Under the pieces are notes generated by a model, which saw only the letters and a program-made list of their open reading frames with translations, ran no database searches and had not been told where the DNA came from. Made by a program: the position numbers and the translations under genes. Positions 38,212 through 46,936 of a stretch of DNA of 64,000 nt are shown here, one piece after another. This DNA comes from Segetibacter koreensis DSM 18137 (GTDB lineage: Bacteria; Bacteroidota; Bacteroidia; Chitinophagales; Chitinophagaceae), in assembly GCF_000374045.1 (NCBI RefSeq), contig NZ_KB893330.1, positions 25,652 to 89,651 on the forward strand, written 5' to 3'. The first letter of the stretch is position 1; each line of letters begins with the position of its first letter.

Positions 38212-39063
38212 TTATCGTTCTGATTCAGGAAAATCTGCACTAAGGGTAAGCTCTTTCCATGCTGTAAAATTTTCTTTAAGTGCGTCTACTTTTTGTAGCG
38301 CCATGTCAAAAGCCGGCCTGCCTAATAATAAACGCAGGTGGGGACTTTGAGATTCGACTGCTTCAATAATGGCTTCACATCCCCTCACAGGATCTCCTTG
38401 CTGCTTACCACTACCCTTTTGACTTGCTGCCATGCGTATTCCTACCGTACTTTCATAATCTGCCAGTTGAACAGGTGTACGGGAGGTTGACCGTCCTGCC
38501 CAATCTGTCCGGAAAGGTCCTGGTTCAACCAATAATACCTTAATTCCCAGCGGTTCTACTTCTTTAGACAACGATTCAGATAATCCTTCCACTGCGAACT
38601 TGGTTGCATGGTAAAAACCAGTTGCGGTAAAGCCTACAAGTCCTCCAATAGAAGAAAAATTAATAATGTGGCCGTGTCGTTGTTTTCGCATTCCAGGTAA
38701 TACTGCCTGAATTACATTAACTAATCCAAAAAAGTTTGTTTCAAATTGCGCCCTGATTTTCTCTTCTTCACCTTCTTCAATGCTGCTGAAGTAACCATAT
38801 CCTGCATTATTTACTAAAACGTCAATTTTCCCAAACGTTTCTTCTGCTTTAGCTATCGCAGTTAAAACCTGAGATTTATTGGTCACATCAAGTGATAGTA
38901 CCAGTGCGTTTTCATATCCTTCTGCAATATCTTTGATTTGGTCTACGTTTCGGGCAGTAACAACTGCATTCCAGCCTCTGCCTAATATCAATTTGGCAAG
39001 CTCTCTTCCAAAACCCGTAGAGCAACCAGTTATAAACCAAACAGGACTACTTGTTTTTTCCAT
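38212..39063 (-). CDS. Short-chain dehydrogenase/reductase, long SDR of carbonyl-reductase type
   Basis: A 283-residue SDR. The cofactor loop is ITGCSTGFGRELAKLIL, followed by LSLDVTNKSQV, NNAGYGYFSSIEEG, NFSSIGGLVGF and the catalytic YHATKFAVEGLSESL. The TGCSTGFG variant and the length are typical of the oxidoreductase/SDR group common in Bacteroidota, whose substrates are mostly unknown. It lies in the same direction as the OYE and DsbA genes, 229 bases after the OYE stop, so it may have its own promoter. Confidence 0.87.
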   Translation of the reverse strand: MEKTSSPVWFITGCSTGFGRELAKLILGRGWNAVVTARNVDQIKDIAEGYENALVLSLDVTNKSQVLTAIAKAEETFGKIDVLVNNAGYGYFSSIEEGEEEKIRAQFETNFFGLVNVIQAVLPGMRKQRHGHIINFSSIGGLVGFTATGFYHATKFAVEGLSESLSKEVEPLGIKVLLVEPGPFRTDWAGRSTSRTPVQLADYESTVGIRMAASQKGSGKQQGDPVRGCEAIIEAVESQSPHLRLLLGRPAFDMALQKVDALKENFTAWKELTLSADFPESER

Positions 39064-39292
39064 GATATTATGTTTAAGATTATTTTTTATACCGTTACAT
39101 TTCTTCCATATCTCTTTTCTAGCCCTCGTCTGTTAAAACGGTACCTCAATAAAAGGGATTAAGTATTTCATCATAAGTCCAATATTAATTAGATAGAGTA
39201 CTGCTACAACAACCAGACCTGATGGTTTTGTTGCAGCAGCAAATCCTAAGAACCGGTAAAATTTTTAAATTTGAAAAAATATAGTCAGTTAA

Positions 39293-40387
39293 TTAAGCAG
39301 TTAATGCGGGATAATCCAAATAGCCCTTTATTCCTGTTGTATAGAAAGTTTGCTGATCGGGTTTATTTAAAGGGGCACTAATTTCAAACCTCTTCACAAG
39401 ATCGGGATTGGCAAGAAAAGGAACACCAAAAGCAACCAGGTCAGCATAACCCTCTTCAATTATTTGTGTGCCTGTTTCTTTGTTAAAACCTTTATTGATA
39501 ATGAGTGTACCATTATACAAGGGTCTGAAGTGTTTCGCTACCTTGCTTACCGCAAACGGCACATCATCAACATTGGTAAAGGGTTCAGTTAAATGAATGT
39601 AAGCAAGACTATAATCATTCAAGCGTTTTATAATATATTCAAATGTTGGAATTGTTTGCTCATCCACCATCATACCCATTGCATTGTGCATAGAAGGATT
39701 GAAACGAATACCTACGCGATCATAATCAATAACTCCTTTTAAAGCATCTAATGTTTCAAATAAAATGCGCGCACGATTTTCTATACTGCCACCATATTCA
39801 TCAGTACGACGATTGGAAACACCATTAAAAAATTGGTGAAATAAATAGCCGTTGGCCGCATGTAATTCCACTCCATCGAAACCTGCTTTTACTGCATTAG
39901 CGGCGGCATTTTTGAAGTCTTGAACAGTCTGTTTTATTTCTTCAATGCTCATTTCTTTAGGCGTTACGGTGTCAACAAAACCAGCGGTGGTATATGCCTT
40001 TGAGTTTGGATTGATAGCTGAAGGCGCGTGCGGCAGCTCCCCGTTGTGTAAGTCAGGGTGTGATAAGCGGCCAGTATGCCACAACTGAGCAAATATTTTT
40101 CCTCCATTATCATGAACCGCTTTTGTTACCAGTTTCCATCCTTCAGTTTGAGCCTCACTATAAATACCTGGAACATTGATAAAACCTACTGCTTTTGTGC
40201 TTACGAAAGTTCCTTCTGTAATAATTAATCCGGCTGTCGCGCGTTGCGCGTAATATTTCGCCGTTAATGATGTGGCTACATTGCCCTCGTTATTAGAACG
40301 GCTGCGGGTCATAGGTGCCATTACCATTCGGTTATTCAACTCTAATCCTGCCAAATTATATGGCGTTAATAAAACTTGCTTTTTCAT
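39293..40387 (-). CDS. Old Yellow Enzyme-family alkene reductase (NemA-like)
   Basis: A 364-residue FMN enzyme that reduces electron-poor alkenes, nitroesters and quinone-like compounds with NAD(P)H. Family marks: LNNRMVMAPMTRSRS, AGLIITEGTFVS, IFAQLWHTGRLSHP, FDGVELHAANGYLFHQFF, DEYGGSIENRARIL and ADLVAFGVPFLANPDLV. I start at MKKQVLLTPYNLAGLEL (40387). The longer frame adds 11 unlikely residues. It belongs to the minus-strand island controlled, by position, by the HxlR regulator. In other bacteria HxlR and TetR-type electrophile sensors often control OYE genes. A half-site-like TTTAGTTAGTAAA lies upstream at about 40449. Confidence 0.94.
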   Translation of the reverse strand: MKKQVLLTPYNLAGLELNNRMVMAPMTRSRSNNEGNVATSLTAKYYAQRATAGLIITEGTFVSTKAVGFINVPGIYSEAQTEGWKLVTKAVHDNGGKIFAQLWHTGRLSHPDLHNGELPHAPSAINPNSKAYTTAGFVDTVTPKEMSIEEIKQTVQDFKNAAANAVKAGFDGVELHAANGYLFHQFFNGVSNRRTDEYGGSIENRARILFETLDALKGVIDYDRVGIRFNPSMHNAMGMMVDEQTIPTFEYIIKRLNDYSLAYIHLTEPFTNVDDVPFAVSKVAKHFRPLYNGTLIINKGFNKETGTQIIEEGYADLVAFGVPFLANPDLVKRFEISAPLNKPDQQTFYTTGIKGYLDYPALTA

Positions 40388-40606
40388 ATTGTTATTTGTC
40401 AGGCATATCTGCCTGTTCACATTTATGGTGAATGAATGCTATCAAACTTTTAGTTAGTAAATTTTAATACAGCTTTCAAGGGAACAGAAATTTTTTTTAC
40501 CCAGAAGGCTGCGACTTTTGGGTTACAATATAGAAGTTGTAATAATGTAATAAGTTTTAAAGCCAGCATTAGTATAGGGCCTAATAACACCGCTGTAAGG
40601 ATAGGG

Positions 40607-41299
40607 TTAACAAACGCCATCAATAGTGCAGAAACCCTCACCTTCCTGGCTAGTTAAAGCGGGCTTTTCTTCTTCCCACACCTTATGAAGCACCTCGGAA
40701 AACAGTTCGGTTGGTTGTGCTCCCGATACTGCATATTTATCATTAAATACAAAAAATGGTACACCCCGGGCTCCAATCTTTTGTGCTTCATACTGATCTA
40801 ATTGCACTTCCTTCACAAAAGCCTCACTTTCTAATGTTTGCTTTACTTCTGCTCCATCAAGCCCTATTTCTTCTCCTAGCTGCACAAGTGTATCTATGTC
40901 ACCTACATTTTTGCCTTCGGTATAATAAGCAGCAAACAGACGTTCTTTGGTTTCGTTCTGCAAGCCCTTTTCCTTAGCCAAATGCAGTAACCGATGTGCA
41001 TTCAATGTATTATTAATTACAGCCTTATCAAAATTGTATTCAAGTCCTACTTCTTTGGCTATGCCTGCCATTGTATCGTTCATTTTTTTCCCTTCCGCAG
41101 CAGAGGTGCCTTTTCTTTTCCCCAGGTATTCATGCACAGACTGCCCGGGTACATATTCCATTTCAGGGTCTAACTGAAAGCTGCGCCATACAATTTCTGA
41201 CTTATCTCTTCCTTCAAAACCTTCTACTGCTTTTTCAAACTTGCGTTTGCCAATATAACAAAACGGGCAAACGATGTCTGACCATATTTCTACTTTCAT
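40607..41299 (-). CDS. FrnE-type DsbA-family oxidoreductase
   Basis: A 230-residue cytosolic thioredoxin-fold protein (no signal peptide). The active site is Cys11-Pro-Phe-Cys14 in EIWSDIVCPFCYIGKRKFE. QLDPEMEYVPGQSVHEYLGK, NAHRLLHLAKEKG and IGARGVPFFVFNDKYAVSGAQ, with the conserved cis-Pro, match FrnE/2-hydroxychromene-2-carboxylate-isomerase-like members. FrnE is linked to polyketide folding and oxidative-stress tolerance in other bacteria. It starts 30 bases after the stop of the SxxC DsbA-like gene and is probably co-transcribed with it and the nitroreductase. Confidence 0.93.
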   Translation of the reverse strand: MKVEIWSDIVCPFCYIGKRKFEKAVEGFEGRDKSEIVWRSFQLDPEMEYVPGQSVHEYLGKRKGTSAAEGKKMNDTMAGIAKEVGLEYNFDKAVINNTLNAHRLLHLAKEKGLQNETKERLFAAYYTEGKNVGDIDTLVQLGEEIGLDGAEVKQTLESEAFVKEVQLDQYEAQKIGARGVPFFVFNDKYAVSGAQPTELFSEVLHKVWEEEKPALTSQEGEGFCTIDGVC

Positions 41300-41329
41300 T
41301 TGTAAATTTTAAAGGCTTGATTTTTTTAT

Positions 41330-41893
41330 TCAAGCAGCACTTTTTACTGCTTTTTGTTTTGTTTTTTCCAGCAGGTTTTGAATATAACTGCTTAAATTTT
41401 CAAAACTAGGTTCCTGTTCAAACTTTTTACCATTGATAAAAAAAGCAGGAATATCCGTTACTCCTAATGTAATACCCTCTCTCAAATCATCCTGCACATA
41501 CATACCATAGTAACCGTTAATTATTTCTTCAAGGAATTTTTTTGATTTCACGCCAACGTCGCGTGCATGCCCTTTCAGGCTAATGACTCCAAGACTATGA
41601 CGGTTAGCAAAGAGTTCATTATGCATCTCCCAAAATTTACCTTCCTGCCCAGCAGCCAGTGAAGCCTCTGCTGCCTTATGCGCCTTTTGATGAAATTTCA
41701 GTATTGGAAAATGACGGAAGATAAATTTCACCTGTTGCGGAAATGCTTCCAATATAGCATTTACTACCACATTTGCTTTAGCACACGCTTCACTTTCATA
41801 ATCCCCAAACTCCATTAACGTAACAGGTGCATCTTTAACACCTACCACTATTTTGCCGGAAGGAATAACCTCCACTATTTCAGCTTTCTTCAT
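41330..41893 (-). CDS. DsbA-like thioredoxin-fold protein with SxxC active site
   Basis: A 187-residue member of the Thioredoxin_4/DsbA group without a signal peptide. The fold is clear: VTLMEFGDYESEACAKANVV, FIFRHFPILKFHQKAHKAAE, KFWEMHNELFANR, GVTDIPAFFINGKKFE with the cis-Pro. Where family members carry CPYC/CxxC it has Ser-Glu-Ala-Cys, so the attacking first Cys is lost and only the second remains. This rules out ordinary disulfide exchange, but a monothiol, glutathione-transferase-like or holdase role is possible (inference). It lies 18 bases after the nitroreductase stop and 30 before the FrnE-type gene. Confidence 0.88.
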   Translation of the reverse strand: MKKAEIVEVIPSGKIVVGVKDAPVTLMEFGDYESEACAKANVVVNAILEAFPQQVKFIFRHFPILKFHQKAHKAAEASLAAGQEGKFWEMHNELFANRHSLGVISLKGHARDVGVKSKKFLEEIINGYYGMYVQDDLREGITLGVTDIPAFFINGKKFEQEPSFENLSSYIQNLLEKTKQKAVKSAA

Positions 41894-41911
41894 AATTTTT
41901 CATCGTAATAT

Positions 41912-42541
41912 TTACTGCACGATGAACAGTTTTTCTTTTTGTCTTCTCACTTTAGGAAGATTTGCGAGCCAATCGTTTTCTGTATCACGATAACCTAAAG
42001 GCAATAAAGTAACACTTCGCAATCCTTTTTCGTTCAATCCAAGTAATTTATCCAGAGCTGCTGCATCAAAACCTTCCATTGGAGTAGCATCTACCCGTTC
42101 TTCAGCAGCGGCGGCTATAGCTGTACCAAAGGCAATATAAGTTTGCCTTGCTGCCCACTGGTAGTTCTGTTCGGTGTCATTTTTAAGTATAATACCTAGC
42201 AAAGAGTTTTTAAAATCATTTAATCCTTCAACAGGCGTCTTGCGTGCTTCTGCTGTGTGCTGTATGTACTCTTCAACCTGGCCCGGAGTAATATCTGCCC
42301 AGGCTGCAAATACGAGTAAATGCGAGCTATCTACAATTTGTGATTGATTGTAAGCAACCGGTTGGATCCGTTTTTTAAGATCAGGATCATTAATAACCAA
42401 AACAGTATAAGGTTGCAAACCCATAGATGACGGAGTAAGTTGTATAGCCGTTAATATATTATCTATCTTTTGCTGAGGCACTTTTTGACCATTCATTTTC
42501 TTTGAAGCATAACGCCATTCGAGCGACTTTATTAATTCCAT
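41912..42541 (-). CDS. NAD(P)H-dependent nitroreductase (NfsB-like)
   Basis: A 209-residue FMN nitroreductase. Opening SLEWRYASKKMNGQKVPQQK and LTPSSMGLQPYTVLVIND are the FMN-binding N-terminus. ARQTYIAFGTAIAAAAEERV, DATPMEGFDAAALDKLLGL and LLPLGYRDTENDW are typical of the NfsB/NfnB group. These enzymes reduce nitroaromatics and quinones by two electrons. It is the first gene of the minus-strand operon. A -7 element and nested palindromes lie 45-75 bases upstream, facing the divergent HxlR gene, so its control by that regulator is the simplest reading. Confidence 0.93.
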   Translation of the reverse strand: MELIKSLEWRYASKKMNGQKVPQQKIDNILTAIQLTPSSMGLQPYTVLVINDPDLKKRIQPVAYNQSQIVDSSHLLVFAAWADITPGQVEEYIQHTAEARKTPVEGLNDFKNSLLGIILKNDTEQNYQWAARQTYIAFGTAIAAAAEERVDATPMEGFDAAALDKLLGLNEKGLRSVTLLPLGYRDTENDWLANLPKVRRQKEKLFIVQ

Positions 42542-42583
42542 AACTTTAATTGTATTTCGCAGTATCAGTAATTTAACTTTACT

Positions 42584-42616
42584 AAGTTACTTTTAGTAAC
42601 CAAAGGTAAGTAACTT
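42584..42616. promoter_or_regulatory. Nested palindromic operator between nitroreductase and HxlR genes
   Basis: Two overlapping palindromes: GTTACT-TTT-AGTAAC (42586-42600, perfect 6-base arms), and AAGTTACTT (42584-42592) with AAGTAACTT (42608-42616, perfect 9-base arms). Together they form three copies of one half-site. They cover the predicted start of the minus-strand transcript. YodB/HxlR-family sites in other bacteria have a TACT...AGTA shape, which this resembles. Confidence 0.7.
42601..42608 (-). promoter_or_regulatory. -7 promoter element of the nitroreductase operon
   Basis: On the minus strand the bases read TACCTTTG, an exact TAnnTTTG match. A TTT lies 19 bases upstream where TTG is expected. 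Transcription would begin near 42594, within the 15-base palindrome, so a bound repressor would block it. Confidence 0.6.
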
Positions 42617-42655
42617 TACATTATTGAAAAAAGAATTAATGTTAAAACAACGAAA

Positions 42656-43063
42656 ATGTCTGTAAACAATAAAGATTGTGAACGAATAGGTAACATTTTA
42701 TCTGGTCGTTGCAGCCAAAAGAATATTTGCCCGGTTAAAGACATCATGGCTACTTATGGAGATAAATGGTCAATGTACACTATTCTATTATTGGGTCAGC
42801 ACAAGCGAATGCGTTTTAATGAACTTCGCGCAGGTATTACTGGTATTTCACAACGGATGCTAACCGTAACCCTCCGGTCGCTGGAGGAGGATGGAATTGT
42901 TTCCCGCACGCTTTATCCGGAAATACCGCCCCGGGTAGAATATTGCTTAACAGATTTGGGAGAAAGCCTGCTAAAGCAACTATTATCATTAGCCTCCTGG
43001 GCTGAAGAAAACTTTGAAGCTATTATGAAGGCAAGAAAAAAATATGAGAAGAAGAACGCTTAA
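42656..43063 (+). CDS. HxlR-family (DUF24) winged-helix regulator
   Basis: A 135-residue DNA-binding protein. The winged helix spans about 25-115 (MATYGDKWSMYTILLLGQHK, FNELRAGITGISQRMLTVTL, LEEDGIVSRTLYPEIPPRVE, YCLTDLGESLLKQLL). It has Cys8, Cys19 and Cys25. Cys25 lies in CPVKD, the conserved N-terminal Cys that senses quinones, aldehydes or disulfide stress in YodB, HypR and relatives. It is divergent from the nitroreductase/DsbA/OYE genes and shares the palindromic operator with them, so it likely represses both itself and the operon until modified by an electrophile (inference). Confidence 0.93.
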   Translation: MSVNNKDCERIGNILSGRCSQKNICPVKDIMATYGDKWSMYTILLLGQHKRMRFNELRAGITGISQRMLTVTLRSLEEDGIVSRTLYPEIPPRVEYCLTDLGESLLKQLLSLASWAEENFEAIMKARKKYEKKNA

Positions 43064-43161
43064 CCCTTGCTTGTTTTACTTTTGCTTGAAATGAGGTCAG
43101 GCTTTCACCTTTGCTGGTACCCATGGTAAAAAAAATTCCATAATCTTATTTCGCTATAAAT

Positions 43162-43818
43162 TCACTCAATAGCATTTCCTATCCATTTACCTGTTGATTT
43201 AGCCAATAACTCCACAGTATTTTGCTTTCCAGCTTTAAATGCGTGGTCGGCTCCTTCTATTTTTATCAATGTAGCGTTAGAAAGTGATGAACACACTGAT
43301 GTTATCAAGCCTAAAGTAGCCAGTGCATCACGTGTACCTTGTAGAAATAGCATGGGAACTTTTACATTTTTTAAATGATCGGCTCTTTCCACGGAGGGTT
43401 TGCCTAGAGGATGCAACGGAAAGCCGTAAAAAATTATTCCTCTAACTAAAGAGTGAGGATGAATTGATAAATACTGTGACGTCATCCTGCCACCAAAGGA
43501 TTTGCCTGATACGAAAAGGGGCAGTAATGGAAACAATTCACGGGCATGAAAGATAGCTGCTTCTATTGTTTTGTGAGCGACCGCAGGCACGTCAGGTCTT
43601 CTTTTTTTGTGTTCAATAAATGGAAAATTAAAACGAAGTGTAGCGATGCCAATTTCTGCAAGTGTTTTTGCCAGCGATACCATGAAAGGATGATTCATGC
43701 CTGCTCCTGCCCCATGTGCTAAAGTCATTATGCAATTACTCTTTTCGGGAATGATATACTCAGCTGAGACCGACCCGACATCGGGTGAAACGATAAGGGA
43801 TAGAGATTCGGTTTTCAT
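43162..43818 (-). CDS. Alpha/beta hydrolase, KANL3/Tex30-dienelactone-hydrolase type
   Basis: A 218-residue cytosolic hydrolase. The nucleophile elbow is SGKSFGGRM, the oxyanion region is LAHGAGAGMNHPFM, and the late acid and His are in FLQGTRDALA and GADHAFKAG. This arrangement matches the Tex30/KANL3-like alpha/beta hydrolase domain. I start at MKTESLSLIVSPDVG (43818). The longer frame from 43878 adds a Cys- and Phe-rich stretch that does not look like family sequence. It converges with hxlR, and the substrate is unknown. Confidence 0.85.
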   Translation of the reverse strand: MKTESLSLIVSPDVGSVSAEYIIPEKSNCIMTLAHGAGAGMNHPFMVSLAKTLAEIGIATLRFNFPFIEHKKRRPDVPAVAHKTIEAAIFHARELFPLLPLFVSGKSFGGRMTSQYLSIHPHSLVRGIIFYGFPLHPLGKPSVERADHLKNVKVPMLFLQGTRDALATLGLITSVCSSLSNATLIKIEGADHAFKAGKQNTVELLAKSTGKWIGNAIE

Positions 43819-44474
43819 TCTGCACTTTGTTTTATAAAAGATGTGAAAATAGAACTTGTAGCTATTACTTTCACACAAGTCACTCTTCCTACTACTCTTC
43901 TAAACTTACTAAAAAATAATACGTCTATAACACCTCCGTTTATCACCTATACTTACCTTTTTCTTCTTGTTCCCTGTACCCGAACTGGTATTTTATTTTG
44001 TTGTATCGCGTATCTCTAAAGCGTTTGTGAATTACTAGCATTTGAAGAAGTTAATCTTCGCGACTTATGTACTATTTTCCTCTAAATGTGTGAATGACTG
44101 GTCACTCTTTGTTACCTATTACGTTATGCTTATTTTCACGTTTGAACAGCAACTTGACTTTTTTCCAATGGAAAAAAGACGTCATAAAAAAGGCATTCAA
44201 AGTCGCATTAAAAATATGATATGTCAACGATCGTGATCGTAAAAAGAATATGCTGTCGCCGACCAGCGAGCCTATAAACCAAACAATCCAGGTTATTAGA
44301 AATGAAACACAAGGTGCTGTGTAGGTGTTAAATTTTTATACCAAATCTTAAGGCGCATAAGCATTTAATAATTTTTTTTTTGATTGACTGGAGATTTTGT
44401 GCTTAATATAATCTCATCATATAACATTTACCTTTGATTTTTGCACAAAATGGATTTATATTTTTATTAGCCTT
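43819..44474. other. 656-base region without a confident gene
   Basis: A 64-codon frame at 44042-44236 starts with TTG and has no family resemblance. No RNA gene or clear hairpin was recognised. The region separates the alpha/beta hydrolase promoter from the end of the DinB gene. Confidence 0.5.
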
Positions 44475-44924
44475 TTAGCTGCCATATTTTAGAATAATCC
44501 CTATTTGTCCCGCATGCCATGCTGTATGAGTAACAATTCTACCTAATGATTCCGCGAGCGTTTTTGTGCCAAATTCTTTTGTAGTAATGTTTTGTATCCA
44601 TGCTTCTTCTTTCATTTTCACGATAGCCTGCTGCAATATTGTTGCAGACCCTTTTACATAATCTTTCAATTCATTCAGGTTTGTCCATTCCCCCGTATCT
44701 TTTTGAGCAATTACCGTTTTTGCATGAACGGAAACTTCATTTAAATGAAACACATTTTTCGCAAACAACAATTCCACATCACCGATATGCCGGATAAGAA
44801 ACCCTATGCTGTTAGGCGAAGGCAAAAGTTTTTTTGGCAAATCATTTTCCGTTACCACATCCAAAAGTTTGGTAAAACGGGTTCGGCCTTCTGCCCAAAG
44901 AGCCAATAAATTATTTGTGGTCAT
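44475..44924 (-). CDS. DinB-family protein
   Basis: A 149-residue four-helix-bundle protein of the DinB/YfiT superfamily. The pattern is LPSPNSIGFLIRHIGDVELL with the first metal His, then LGRIVTHTAWHAGQIGIILK with the second and third. Three His therefore remain for a metal site. Its role is not known, and relatives act as thiol transferases or metal-dependent hydrolases. It follows the GH13 gene in the same direction but 87 bases further, with no clear coupling. Confidence 0.85.
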   Translation of the reverse strand: MTTNNLLALWAEGRTRFTKLLDVVTENDLPKKLLPSPNSIGFLIRHIGDVELLFAKNVFHLNEVSVHAKTVIAQKDTGEWTNLNELKDYVKGSATILQQAIVKMKEEAWIQNITTKEFGTKTLAESLGRIVTHTAWHAGQIGIILKYGS

Positions 44925-45011
44925 ATATTTAAAATTAGTAACTACTACTTGCTGAGCTCAAGCATAGCTCGCGTACTTACTTTACCATATTGGTAGCACG
45001 CACTTTTTTCT

Positions 45012-46760
45012 TTATGGTAATTGATAAATTACGGCCTCAAAAGGTCGTAATTTAATCATTGCTTTTTCTCCTTTTTGCACAGGTGCCTCTTGATAATTAG
45101 ATAAAAGAATCTTTGCCTTTTCAGTATTCAGTCCAACTTTTGCGATGGCATTTGCACCTGTAAAGTTTAAAGCTATCAGCATCTTTTTCCCTTCCCCTTC
45201 TCTTGTATAAGCATACACTTTTGGATTGTCCTTATCTAAGAGTGTGTACTTCCCGTAAATCAATGTCGGGTTTTGCTTTCGTAACCGGACCACCTTTTTA
45301 AAATAGTTTAATACAGAATTAGAATCTTTTTCCTGTGCTTCTGCATTTATAGTTTTATAATTTGCATTTACTTTTATCCAAGGTGTGCCGCTTGTAAAAC
45401 CTGCATTGGTTGTATTATCCCATTGGAAGGGAGTTCTGCCATTATCCCTGCATTCAAATTTTATCCGCTCCAGAAATTGATGTATGTCTCCACCAATATC
45501 TTTTTGATGCTGGTATTCATTAAGTGTTGGCATATCCCTGTAGTCTTCAATTTTTTCAAATCCAGCATTGGTCATGCCCAATTCATCTCCATTGTAATAA
45601 TACGGCGTACCACGCATAGTCATAATAAAGGTTGTAAGCATTTTCGAAGACAAATCTCTGAAGGCAGGACTGTCATTTCCAAACCTGCTAACTAATCTTG
45701 CCTGGTCATGATTGGCAAGAAAAATTGACAACCATCCTTTCTCTGCAAAAGCGCTGTCCCATCGGCTGAATACTTCTTTAAAATGCAAAAGGCTGTATCC
45801 TTCTGGCTTTGCAACATCAACACCTTCAAAGGCATACGCCATATTTAATTCTTTACGTTCCGCATCTACCAGGTTGTGCGCATCTTCAAATGTATTTCCT
45901 GCACCTTCCGCCACGCTCATTACATCATATTTACTAAACACTTGCTGGTTCATTTCCTTCAGGTAATCGTGTAAGTGTGGGCCCATGGCATAATACTTTA
46001 CGAAGTTTTTTTCGTAACCTGCTGGAAAAGCTGGAAAAGTGGTGTCTTTTGCTGCAAATTGAAAAGCATCGAGCCTAAAACCATCAATACCTTTATCTGC
46101 CCAGAACTTCATAATATCATACACTTCTTTGCGCACCTGTGGATTTTCCCAGTTTAAGTCTGGCTGCTTTCGCGAAAAATAATGCAGGTAATAGGCCCTG
46201 GTCATAGAATCGTACTTCCAGGCATCGTGATTTACATCGAATAAACTATATCTCGGAGCTGGCTTTCCCCTTTCCGCGTTCCACCAGTGGTAATAATTCC
46301 GGTAAGGACTGGTTCTTGAACTCCTTGAATGCTTAAACCATTCATGCTCATCGCTACTATGGTTAACCACCAAATCCATAACCAGCTTTATGTTACGTTG
46401 ATGCATGCCCTTCAGCATTGAATCAAAATCTTCCATAGTTCCAAATTCCTTCATAATATTTCGATAATCGCTGATGTCATAACCGTTATCATCATTAGGG
46501 GAAGAATAAATTGGATTAAGCCAGACAGCATCGATACCGAGACTTTTTATATAATCTAATTTGGAGATAATGCCTTTTAAGTCTCCAACACCATCACCGT
46601 CGCTGTCCTTAAAACTTCTGGGATATATTTGATATACAACAGCTTCTTTCCACCATTTTTTGTCTCGCTCGTTATTCTGGGCCGGTACATCAAGAGATAT
46701 TAATAAAGTTGCCAACATAAAGAAAAACCATTTTACCAGGTTTCTATTTACAGCTTCCAT
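45012..46760 (-). CDS. Exported GH13 alpha-glucosidase (oligo-1,6-glucosidase type)
   Basis: A 582-residue secreted amylase-family enzyme. A signal peptide covers about 1-28 (FFFMLATLLISLDVPAQ). The TIM barrel carries VVYQIYPRSFKDSDGDGVGD, DLVVNHSSDEHEWF, nucleophile Asp about 231 in GFRLDAF, acid/base Glu about 283 in SVAEGAG and Asp about 350 in LANHDQARL. The C-terminal beta domain ends in FEAVIYQLP. Such enzymes cleave alpha-1,4 or 1,6 glucosides, trehalose-like sugars or sucrose; the exact bond is not shown by sequence. No maltose regulator or transporter is nearby, so it is a stand-alone gene. Confidence 0.93.
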   Translation of the reverse strand: MEAVNRNLVKWFFFMLATLLISLDVPAQNNERDKKWWKEAVVYQIYPRSFKDSDGDGVGDLKGIISKLDYIKSLGIDAVWLNPIYSSPNDDNGYDISDYRNIMKEFGTMEDFDSMLKGMHQRNIKLVMDLVVNHSSDEHEWFKHSRSSRTSPYRNYYHWWNAERGKPAPRYSLFDVNHDAWKYDSMTRAYYLHYFSRKQPDLNWENPQVRKEVYDIMKFWADKGIDGFRLDAFQFAAKDTTFPAFPAGYEKNFVKYYAMGPHLHDYLKEMNQQVFSKYDVMSVAEGAGNTFEDAHNLVDAERKELNMAYAFEGVDVAKPEGYSLLHFKEVFSRWDSAFAEKGWLSIFLANHDQARLVSRFGNDSPAFRDLSSKMLTTFIMTMRGTPYYYNGDELGMTNAGFEKIEDYRDMPTLNEYQHQKDIGGDIHQFLERIKFECRDNGRTPFQWDNTTNAGFTSGTPWIKVNANYKTINAEAQEKDSNSVLNYFKKVVRLRKQNPTLIYGKYTLLDKDNPKVYAYTREGEGKKMLIALNFTGANAIAKVGLNTEKAKILLSNYQEAPVQKGEKAMIKLRPFEAVIYQLP

Positions 46761-46936
46761 ATAACTTTATTTATGTTGAAAATCAGCGCGATTATTAAAC
46801 ATTATTATAGCAAATAATCCTTTTGCTATATTGTTTGAAGATAATACTTTTTAAGAGAGTTATATGTTGAATATAAAACTAATTGTACAAGGGAGTGACA
46901 CAACGATGTCTAATAAAGGTACAGAAGTTGGTTACA

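Noticed and set aside
40450..40641. 63-codon hydrophobic frame on the minus strand overlapping the end of the FrnE-type gene
   Set aside because: It overlaps a solid gene in another frame, has no recognisable family and its composition is explained by AT-rich DNA.
44042..44236. 64-codon frame starting with TTG
   Set aside because: No promoter element, no family resemblance and no plausible neighbour; it falls in an AT-rich gap.
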